In this document: in pieces, positions 57,860 to 64,000 of the stretch
How positions within the stretch are numbered: position 1 is the stretch's first letter
Layout of the letters: the number at the start of each line of letters is the position of its first letter
Assembly (NCBI GenBank): GCA_038233075.1
Contig: JBBSMQ010000014.1
Location: 30,641 to 94,640, forward strand
Length of the DNA stretch: 64,000 nucleotides
From: Iamia sp038233075
GTDB lineage: Bacteria; Actinomycetota; Acidimicrobiia; Acidimicrobiales; Iamiaceae
Reading direction: 5' to 3'
Made by a program: the position numbers and the translations under genes
The notes under the pieces: model-generated
The model's database searches: none
Told to the model about the DNA's origin: nothing
The model's input: the letters and a program-made list of their open reading frames with translations, nothing else

Positions 57860-60574
57860 ATGGCCAGGTCTCTCGTGATCGTCGAGTCCCCCGCGAAGGC
57901 GCGCACCATCGAGGGCATCCTTGGCGACGACTTCGTCGTGGAGTCCTCGGTGGGCCACATCCGCGACCTCCCGGCCAAGGGCCTGGGGGTCGACGTCGAC
58001 GATGACTTCACCCCCACCTACGAGGTCTACGCGGGCAAGAAAGACGTCCTGCGTCGGCTGAAGGCGGCCCTGAAGGGCGCCGACCAGCTCTACCTCGCGA
58101 CCGATGAGGACCGCGAGGGGGAGGCCATCAGCTGGCACCTCATCGAGGAGCTCAAGCCCACCATCCCCTACAAGCGCATGGTGTTCCACGAGATCACCCC
58201 CGGGGCCATCCGCCAGGCGGTGGACGACGGGCGCGACATCGATGAGGGCATGGTCGACGCCCAGGAGTCACGGCGCATCGTCGACCGCCTCTTCGGCTAC
58301 CCGGTCTCCAGCGTGCTGTGGCGCAAGGTCAACCAGGGCCTCTCCGCAGGGCGGGTGCAGAGTCCGGCGATCCGCCTGGTGGTGGTGCGCGAGCGCGAGC
58401 GCATGGCCTTCGTGTCGGCCGACTACTGGGACCTGAACGCCGGGTTCGCCACCGACCCGGCCTTCACCTCGGGGATCACCAAGGTCGACGGTGCCCGGGT
58501 GGCCCAGGGTCGCGACTTCGACGCCGCCGGGGTCAGTCGCGACGACGTGGTCGTCCTCGACGAGGCCCGGGCCGGAGCCCTGCGGGCCGGGCTGGAGGGG
58601 TCCACCTTCACCGTCACCTCGGTGGAGGAGAAGCCCTTCACCTCCCGTCCCAAGGCGCCGTTCATGACCTCCACCCTCCAGCAGGAGGGGGGCCGCAAGC
58701 TGCGCATGTCCTCGTCCCAGGTCATGCGGGTGGCCCAGGAACTCTACCAGGGCGGCTACATCACCTACATGCGCACAGACTCGACGGCGCTGTCGGAGAC
58801 CGCGGTGGCGGCGGCGCGCAACCAGATCGAGGGCCTCTACGGCCGCCAGTACCTGCCCGACGCCCCCCGGACCTACGCCAAGAAGGCCAAGGGTGCCCAG
58901 GAGGCGCACGAGGCCATCCGCCCCGCGGGCGAGACCTTCCGCACCCCCGACTCGCTGCGGGGCGAGCTGCGGGGTGACTCCCTCGCCCTCTACGATCTGG
59001 TCTGGAAGCGGACCGTGGCCAGCCAGATGGCCGACGCCCGAGGCCGCAGCCTGTCGGTCCGCCTGGCCGCCGATGCGACCGAGGCCGGGGTTGCCGCTCC
59101 GACGCCCACCGAGTGGTCGGCGTCCGGACGCACCATCACCTTCCCCGGCTACATGCGGGCCTACGTCGAGGGCGCCGATGACCCCGATGCCCAGCTCGAC
59201 GACCGAGAGAGCCTGCTGCCACCCCTGCAGGAGGGTCAGACGCTGACGGCATCGGAGGTCGAGGCCCGGGGCCACACCACCTCGCCCCCGGCCCGCTACA
59301 CCGAGGCCTCGCTGGTGAAGCAGCTCGAGGAGCTGGGCATCGGCCGGCCCTCGACCTACGCCTCGATCATGCAGGTGATCCAGGACCGGGGCTACGTCTG
59401 GAAGAAGGGCACCGCCCTGGTGCCGTCGTGGACCGCCTTCGCGGTGGTGAAGCTCCTGGAGGAGCACTTCTCCGACCTGGTCGACTACGAGTACACGGCC
59501 CGCATGGAGGACGAGCTCGACCAGATCGCGGCCCGCTCCCTGGAGCGGGTGCCCTGGCTCCAGCGGTTCTGGTTCGGCGTGGACGAGGGCACCGGCGAGG
59601 TCAGCCCTGGCCTCAAGCGCCTCGTCGACCAGGCCCCCGAGGCCATCGACGCCGCCGCCGTCAACTCCATCCCCATCGGGGTCGACGAGAACGGTGAGCC
59701 CATCGTCGTCAGGCCCGGACGCTACGGGCCCTACGTCAAGCGGGGTGACGACACCGCCTCGGTGCCCGACGATATCGCTCCCGACGAGCTCGACGTGGCC
59801 AAGGCCGTCGAGCTGCTCTCGGCCCCCAAGGGCGACAAGCCCCTCGGCACCGACCCCGACACCGGCCTGGAGGTCTTCGCCAAGCCCGGTCGCTACGGGC
59901 CCTACGTGCAGCTGGGCGAGATGGTCGACGGGGCCAAGGAGAAGCCCAAGACCTCCTCGCTGCTCCAGACCATGACCCTCGACGACGTCACCCTCGAAGA
60001 CGCCCTGCGGCTCCTGTCTCTGCCCCGGGTCGTGGGCAGCGACCCCGAGTCGGGGGAGGAGATCACCGCCCAGAACGGGCGCTACGGGCCCTACCTCAAG
60101 AAGGGCACCGACAGCCGCAGCCTGGAGACCGAGGAGCAGATGTTCTCGGTCACCCTCGAAGAGGCCCAGCGGATCTTCGCCCAGCCCAAGCGGGGGCGGG
60201 GTCAGCGGGCCCCCGCCGCGCCGCTCCGTGAGCTGGAGGGCACCGACCCCGTGTCGGGTCAGCCGGTCGTGGTCAAGGACGGCCGGTTCGGGCCCTACGT
60301 CACCGACGGCGAGGTCAACGCCAGCCTTCGCAAGGGCGACACCGTCGAGTCGGTCACCATCGAGCGGGCGGCCGAGCTGCTCCAGGCCCGGCGGGAGCGG
60401 GGCCCGGTGAAGAAGAAGCGGGGCGCCAAGAAGGCGGCCAAGAAGAAGGCACCGGCCAAGAAGCAGGCGCCGGCCAAGAAGGCGGCCAAGAAGAAGGCGC
60501 CGGCCAAGGCGACCGCCAAGAAGAAGGTGGCGGCGAAGAAGGCATCGGCCGACCCGTCGCCGTCCGACCGCTGA
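57860..60574 (+). CDS. topA: DNA topoisomerase I
   Basis: A 904-aa type IA topoisomerase that relaxes negative supercoils. The Toprim domain starts SLVIVESPAKARTIEGIL and contains DEDREGEAISWHL; the catalytic tyrosine is in GGYITYMRTDST, about residue 302. Four C-terminal repeats of the form GRYGPY replace zinc fingers, and the end is a Lys/Ala-rich tail (KKAAKKKAPAKK) typical of Actinomycetota. TACCCT 8 nt before the ATG indicates leaderless expression, so the longer upstream frame is not used. tmk and holB follow. Confidence 0.96.
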   Translation: MARSLVIVESPAKARTIEGILGDDFVVESSVGHIRDLPAKGLGVDVDDDFTPTYEVYAGKKDVLRRLKAALKGADQLYLATDEDREGEAISWHLIEELKPTIPYKRMVFHEITPGAIRQAVDDGRDIDEGMVDAQESRRIVDRLFGYPVSSVLWRKVNQGLSAGRVQSPAIRLVVVRERERMAFVSADYWDLNAGFATDPAFTSGITKVDGARVAQGRDFDAAGVSRDDVVVLDEARAGALRAGLEGSTFTVTSVEEKPFTSRPKAPFMTSTLQQEGGRKLRMSSSQVMRVAQELYQGGYITYMRTDSTALSETAVAAARNQIEGLYGRQYLPDAPRTYAKKAKGAQEAHEAIRPAGETFRTPDSLRGELRGDSLALYDLVWKRTVASQMADARGRSLSVRLAADATEAGVAAPTPTEWSASGRTITFPGYMRAYVEGADDPDAQLDDRESLLPPLQEGQTLTASEVEARGHTTSPPARYTEASLVKQLEELGIGRPSTYASIMQVIQDRGYVWKKGTALVPSWTAFAVVKLLEEHFSDLVDYEYTARMEDELDQIAARSLERVPWLQRFWFGVDEGTGEVSPGLKRLVDQAPEAIDAAAVNSIPIGVDENGEPIVVRPGRYGPYVKRGDDTASVPDDIAPDELDVAKAVELLSAPKGDKPLGTDPDTGLEVFAKPGRYGPYVQLGEMVDGAKEKPKTSSLLQTMTLDDVTLEDALRLLSLPRVVGSDPESGEEITAQNGRYGPYLKKGTDSRSLETEEQMFSVTLEEAQRIFAQPKRGRGQRAPAAPLRELEGTDPVSGQPVVVKDGRFGPYVTDGEVNASLRKGDTVESVTIERAAELLQARRERGPVKKKRGAKKAAKKKAPAKKQAPAKKAAKKKAPAKATAKKKVAAKKASADPSPSDR

Positions 60575-60584
60575 TAGGCCGGGC

Positions 60585-61196
60585 GTGACCGCAGGGCGGT
60601 TCCTCGCCTTCGAGGGCGGCGAGGGCAGCGGCAAGTCCACCCAGGCCCGCCTGCTGGCTCAGCGACTGGGCGCGGTCCTGACCCGGGAACCGGGAGGCAC
60701 GCCCCTCGGTGTCCGGATCCGCGACATCGTGCTGGCGGCGGAGGAGAACGGCCTGACCGACCGGGCCGAGACCCTGCTCATGGCGGCGGACCGGGCCCAG
60801 CACGTGGACGAGGTCATCGCCCCCGCCCTCGAAGGCGGTCGCCATGTGGTCACCGACCGCTTTCTCGGGTCCTCCATCGCCTACCAGGGTTTCGGCCGGG
60901 GATTGGCCACCGAGGAGGTGCTCCGCCTCTCCCTGTGGGCGACGGGTGGGCTCCAGCCCGACCTGGTCGTGCTGCTGGATGTGACCACGGCTGAGGCCCG
61001 GGCGCGCATCGGTTGGGCCCGCGACCGCCTGGAGAAGGCGGGCCCCGCCTTTCACGAGGCCGTGGCCGACGGGTTCCGCGCGCTGGCGGCGGCGGATCCC
61101 GACCGATGGGTCGTCATCGACGGCGGCGGCAGGGTGTCCGAGGTCGAGGCCCGGGTCCGGGCAGTGGTGACGGCGCGCCTGGGTCTGCCAGGGTGA
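60585..61196 (+). CDS. tmk: Thymidylate kinase
   Basis: A 203-aa kinase phosphorylating dTMP to dTDP. P-loop FEGGEGSGKSTQARLLA, the DRX motif TDRFLGSSIAYQG, and the LID-type region TTAEARARIGWARDRLE are present. GTG 60585 is 10 nt after the topA stop. Part of the topA–tmk–holB operon. Confidence 0.95.
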   Translation: MTAGRFLAFEGGEGSGKSTQARLLAQRLGAVLTREPGGTPLGVRIRDIVLAAEENGLTDRAETLLMAADRAQHVDEVIAPALEGGRHVVTDRFLGSSIAYQGFGRGLATEEVLRLSLWATGGLQPDLVVLLDVTTAEARARIGWARDRLEKAGPAFHEAVADGFRALAAADPDRWVVIDGGGRVSEVEARVRAVVTARLGLPG

Positions 61197-61200
61197 TCGG

Positions 61201-62298
61201 GTGACGTCCCCGCCCGCCGCCGATCTGGCGGACCCCTGGTCGGCGGTCCTCGGCCAGGAGCGCGCCGTGGCCCAGCTGCGCGCCGCGGCCGTCGACCCCG
61301 TCCACGCCTACCTCGTCCTCGGCCCCCCGGGCAGCGGGGCCCCGACCGCGGCCCGGGTGTTCGCCGGGGAGGTGCTGGCGGCCACCGCCACCGATGAGGA
61401 GGGGGTCGCCCGCCACCGGGCCCTGGCCGCCGCCGACCAGCACCCCGACGTCAGCGTCGTGCGTCGAGAGGGGGCGAGCATCCTGATCGAGCAGGCGGCC
61501 GACATCGTGGCCCTGGCGTCGATGAAGCCTGTCGAGGGCGAGCGCAAGGTGCTGATCCTCGAGGAGTTCCACCTGGTGGCCGACCGCACCGCGGGCAAGC
61601 TGCTCAAGACCGTCGAGGAGCCTCCAGGGGGCACGGTCTTCGTGATTCTGGCCGAGGACGTCCCCGACGAGCTGGTGACCCTCGCGTCGCGGTGCGTGCG
61701 CGTCGACTTCCCTGCGCTCACGCCCGCGGTCGTCGCCGTCGCCCTCGAGGCCGACGGCATGGCGCCCGATCGGGCCCAGCAGGTGGCCGCCGCGGCCCAC
61801 GGCGATGTCGAACGGGCCCGCCTCCTGGCCGCCGATGAGCGCTTCGCCCTGCGCGTCGCCGGGTGGCGGGCTGTCCCGGGGCGCCTCGACGGGACCGGCG
61901 CGCTGGTCGCCGAGGTGGTCGCCGAGCTGCGCGCCGGCATCGACGACGCGGCCGAGACCCTGCGCCAGCGCCACGAGGCCGAGGTGGCCGAGCTCGAGGA
62001 GCGCATCGAGCGCTACGGCCAGCGGGGTGCCGGGGCCCGCCACCTCGACCAGGCGCACCGGCGTCAGCTGCGGCGTCTGCGCACCGATGAGGTCCGCATG
62101 GGCCTGGGAGAGCTGGCTCACGTCTACCGCGATTCCCTCCTGACCGCCGCCACCGACGGCTCTGGCGCTTCGGACGGGGAGCAGGGCTCGGCGGAGGCGC
62201 TGGCGACGATCAATGATGCCGTCGACGCGCTGGTCCGCAACCCCAACGAGGAGCTGCTCCTCCAGGCGTTGCTCCTCCGCCTCCCTGCGGCTCGCTGA
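61201..62298 (+). CDS. holB: DNA polymerase III delta' subunit
   Basis: A 365-aa clamp-loader subunit. LGQERAVAQLRAAAVDPVHAYLVLGPP and KVLILEEFHLVADRTAGKLLKTVEEPP match delta'. The P-loop is degenerate (GPPGSGAPTAA, no lysine), as expected for a subunit that does not hydrolyse ATP, and the zinc cysteines are absent. GTG 61201 is 4 nt after the tmk stop. A coiled region (AEVAELEERIERYGQRG) precedes the C-terminal collar. Confidence 0.92.
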   Translation: MTSPPAADLADPWSAVLGQERAVAQLRAAAVDPVHAYLVLGPPGSGAPTAARVFAGEVLAATATDEEGVARHRALAAADQHPDVSVVRREGASILIEQAADIVALASMKPVEGERKVLILEEFHLVADRTAGKLLKTVEEPPGGTVFVILAEDVPDELVTLASRCVRVDFPALTPAVVAVALEADGMAPDRAQQVAAAAHGDVERARLLAADERFALRVAGWRAVPGRLDGTGALVAEVVAELRAGIDDAAETLRQRHEAEVAELEERIERYGQRGAGARHLDQAHRRQLRRLRTDEVRMGLGELAHVYRDSLLTAATDGSGASDGEQGSAEALATINDAVDALVRNPNEELLLQALLLRLPAAR

Positions 62299-62307
62299 GG
62301 GAACGGG

Positions 62308-62805
62308 TCAGGTCAGGCCCGTGCTGAGGGCATCGGCGAGCACGGGGACCGAGAAGAGGTGGCCCTGCCCCCGGCGGCAGCCCAGCCGACGGAGGGCCTC
62401 GAGCTGGGTCGGGGTCTCCACCCCCTCGGCCACGGCCTCGAGGCCCATGGCGTCGGCGATGCTGAGCACGCATCTCGGTGAGCTCGAGGCAGAGTCGCTC
62501 GGCCGGCCAGTCGTGGCGCCGCAGCCGCTCCAGGACCTCCGACACCAGGCTCGGATCGTCGAGCTGGCGGGGCGACAGGTTGGCGGCGGGGTTCCAGGCC
62601 CGGACCCGGCCCTCGGCGGCGAGGCGGACCATGCTGTCTCCGCCAGGCTGTCGTTGACCGCCACCAGGCGGTCCTCCTCGTCGAGCACGGCCAGCTCCGA
62701 CGCCGTCCGGTCGAAGACCCACGACCTCGCACCGTCTACCACGGCGGCGTCGGCGGCCTGGGTGGTCCGCGTCGGGGCGGCGGATCGTGGTCGTGGCGGG
62801 GGCAT
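62308..62805 (-). pseudogene. Decayed PAS-EAL cyclic-di-GMP phosphodiesterase
   Basis: From ATG 62805, ASELAVLDEEDRLVAVNDSLAETAW looks like a PAS domain. The next part is in another frame: GRVRAWNPAANLSPRQLDDP and LCLELTE, the EAL-domain core. The last part, AMGLEAVAEGVETPTQLEALRRLGC and GQGHLFSVPV, is in the first frame again. The middle of EAL (DDFGTG, xxDxSF) is missing. Frameshifts plus a deletion make it non-functional. Confidence 0.75.
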
Positions 62806-62943
62806 GGCGCCTTGGGCCAGGGAACGTCGGACACGAGTGTCGCGCCGTCGGCCCGCCTCTCGCACCTGGGTCGGCCCGCTCCTCGCGCCTGGTCCGACAT
62901 CGGGCCCGCGGGCAGGTGCTCCGACCCGACCTAAGGTGCGCCC

Positions 62944-63795
62944 ATGGGCCCCTCCACCGCCGCGCTCGACGGCTTCTCCCGGACCGATTTCACCCACGCC
63001 GGCGTGAGCCGGACCGTGTACCGGGCGGGTGAGGGTCCGGCGGTGGTCGTCATCGCCGAGATCCCCGGCATCACCCCGGACGTGATCGGCTTCGCCCGGC
63101 GGGTGGTGGAGCTCGGATGCTCCGTCGCCCTGCCCCACCTGTTCGGTCAGCCCGGCCTCGACCCCGAGCGGGGTGGGGCTCGCACCATGAGCCTCGACGC
63201 CGCCCGCAGCATCCTGCCCGCCTGCGTGTCCCGAGAGTTCACCGTGCTCGCGTCGGGCCGGACCTCGCCGATCATGGACTGGCTGCGTGCCCTCGGTCGC
63301 GACCTCCACCAGGAGTGCGGCGGACCCGGCATCGGTGTGGTCGGCATGTGCTTCACCGGCGGCTTCGCGCTGGGCGTGGTGGCCGATGCCCCCGTGCTCG
63401 CGCCGGTGCTGTCCCAGCCGTCGCTGCCCTTCGCCACCACGGCCCGGGCCCGGGCCGACGTCGGCCTCTCGCCCGAGGACCTGGAGGCCGCCCTCGATGT
63501 GTGCGCGGCCCGGGACCTCCAGGTCCTCGGACTCCGCTTCACCAACGACAAGCTGTCGCCGCCGGAGCGCTTCGCCACCCTGCGCCGACTGCTCGGCGAC
63601 CGCTTCGTCGGCGTCGAGATCGACTCTTCCCCGGGCAACCCGTGGGGTCACGGCCAGGCGGCCCACTCCGTGCTGACCGGTGACCTCATCGACGAGGAGG
63701 GCCAGCCCACCCGGGGGGCCCTGGACTCGGTGCTGGAGCTGTTCCGCACCCGGCTCCTGGTCGCGCCGCAGGACGCCGGCGGCGCAGACCTCTGA
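62944..63795 (+). CDS. Dienelactone hydrolase family protein
   Basis: A 283-aa alpha/beta hydrolase of the DLH family. The nucleophile is Cys in GVVGMCFTGGFAL (GxCxGG); the acid and histidine are probably in RFTNDKLSPPERF and the NPWGHGQAAHSVL regions. It would hydrolyse a lactone or ester in the cytosol. TAAGGT ends 6 nt before ATG 62944 (leaderless). No aromatic-degradation genes are near, so the substrate is open. Confidence 0.87.
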   Translation: MGPSTAALDGFSRTDFTHAGVSRTVYRAGEGPAVVVIAEIPGITPDVIGFARRVVELGCSVALPHLFGQPGLDPERGGARTMSLDAARSILPACVSREFTVLASGRTSPIMDWLRALGRDLHQECGGPGIGVVGMCFTGGFALGVVADAPVLAPVLSQPSLPFATTARARADVGLSPEDLEAALDVCAARDLQVLGLRFTNDKLSPPERFATLRRLLGDRFVGVEIDSSPGNPWGHGQAAHSVLTGDLIDEEGQPTRGALDSVLELFRTRLLVAPQDAGGADL

Positions 63796-63838
63796 CCGCT
63801 GCGGCGCCGCCGGCACCGGCCACTAGGGTTTCCCCCTC

Positions 63839-63911
63839 GCCCGAGTAGCTCAGTCGGCAGAGCGTCTCACTCGTAATGAGAAGGTCCGGAGTTCGATTCT
63901 CCGCTCGGGCT
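63839..63911 (+). tRNA. tRNA-Thr (anticodon CGT)
   Basis: A 73-nt cloverleaf. Acceptor arms GCCCGAG and CTCGGGC pair fully, the D-arm is GCTC/GAGC, the anticodon stem is TCTCA/TGAGA with loop CTCGTAA (anticodon CGT, reading ACG), and the T-arm is CGGAG-TTCGATT-CTCCG. The discriminator is T and CCA is not encoded. TAGGGT at 63824-63829 is its -10 element, 9 nt before the first base. Confidence 0.95.
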
Positions 63912-64000
63912 CGTTCCAACGGACGCAAGGGTTTGCGGGCTGACCGGCTCACGGCGAGAAGGTGGGAGTCGAGGACCTCCACCCGCACCGGTCCCACCAC

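Noticed and set aside
58268..60640. A 790-codon minus-strand frame opposite topA
   Set aside because: Antisense shadow; its leucine/arginine-rich start mirrors the lysine-rich tail of TopA.
61201..62298. holB as a broken gene because its Walker A lacks lysine
   Set aside because: Delta' subunits normally lack a working P-loop; the other motifs and length are intact.

Overview
The window is about 72% GC with dense, mostly non-overlapping coding on both strands. Its gene content is that of an Actinomycetota genome: mycothiol-dependent and F420-type enzymes, a GlnR/GlnE-controlled set of glutamine synthetases, a Tad pilus locus beside a helicase–BldG–RsbW–topA–tmk–holB block, and a LexA-type SOS box. 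The combination of a type II glutamine synthetase, form II cox genes and very frequent leaderless genes fits the class Acidimicrobiia, but that placement is inference.

Layout. 1-2370: iron–sulfur genes (mrp, a SufR-like regulator, an ErpA-type carrier). 2389-5781: a Tat lipoprotein, an unusual [2Fe-2S]–molybdopterin-domain fusion, RidA and a tiny membrane protein. 5813-10880: nitrogen assimilation, with glnR coupled to a non-adenylylatable GSI, then a GSII, then the adenylylatable GSI; 11-bp-phased repeats in the divergent promoter look like GlnR operators. 10881-14003: a lower-GC, decayed accessory patch with a broken unknown gene, a nucleotidyltransferase toxin–antitoxin-like pair and a frameshifted hipA. 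14027-24723: dinB, ferredoxin–P450, MDR oxidoreductase, wax ester synthase/DGAT, mycothiol enzyme, an F420-type oxidoreductase and FetAB. 24905-33187: a form II aerobic CO-dehydrogenase-type operon (coxS-L-M, D, E, XdhC-like, G) with a CoxG that carries its own membrane anchor. 33359-43386: an F420/Ddn-like protein, a decayed LuxR gene, a BCCP–carboxyltransferase fusion, glnE, nadE, hisE, a HAD hydrolase, an EamA transporter and a MazEF-like remnant. 43387-47212: a sigma-70 factor and housekeeping genes. 47372-51805: a Tad pilus operon. 51843-62298: methyltransferase, MrfA-like helicase, BldG/RsbW-type switch, arfB, topA, tmk, holB. 62308-63911: a decayed PAS–EAL gene, a dienelactone hydrolase and tRNA-Thr(CGT).

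A striking shared property is the promoter grammar. At least 18 genes have a TANNNT hexamer whose last base lies 6-9 nt before an ATG or GTG start, leaving no room for a Shine–Dalgarno site. These genes are probably transcribed leaderless, and the rule fixes several start codons. The best candidates for new biology are the fusion protein at 3363-4997, the GlnR-type operator array at 7880-8016, the anchored CoxG, a 52-nt palindromic repeat present twice, the leaderless upstream ORF coupled to a small membrane protein at 39068-39381, and the decayed toxin–antitoxin and signalling genes.
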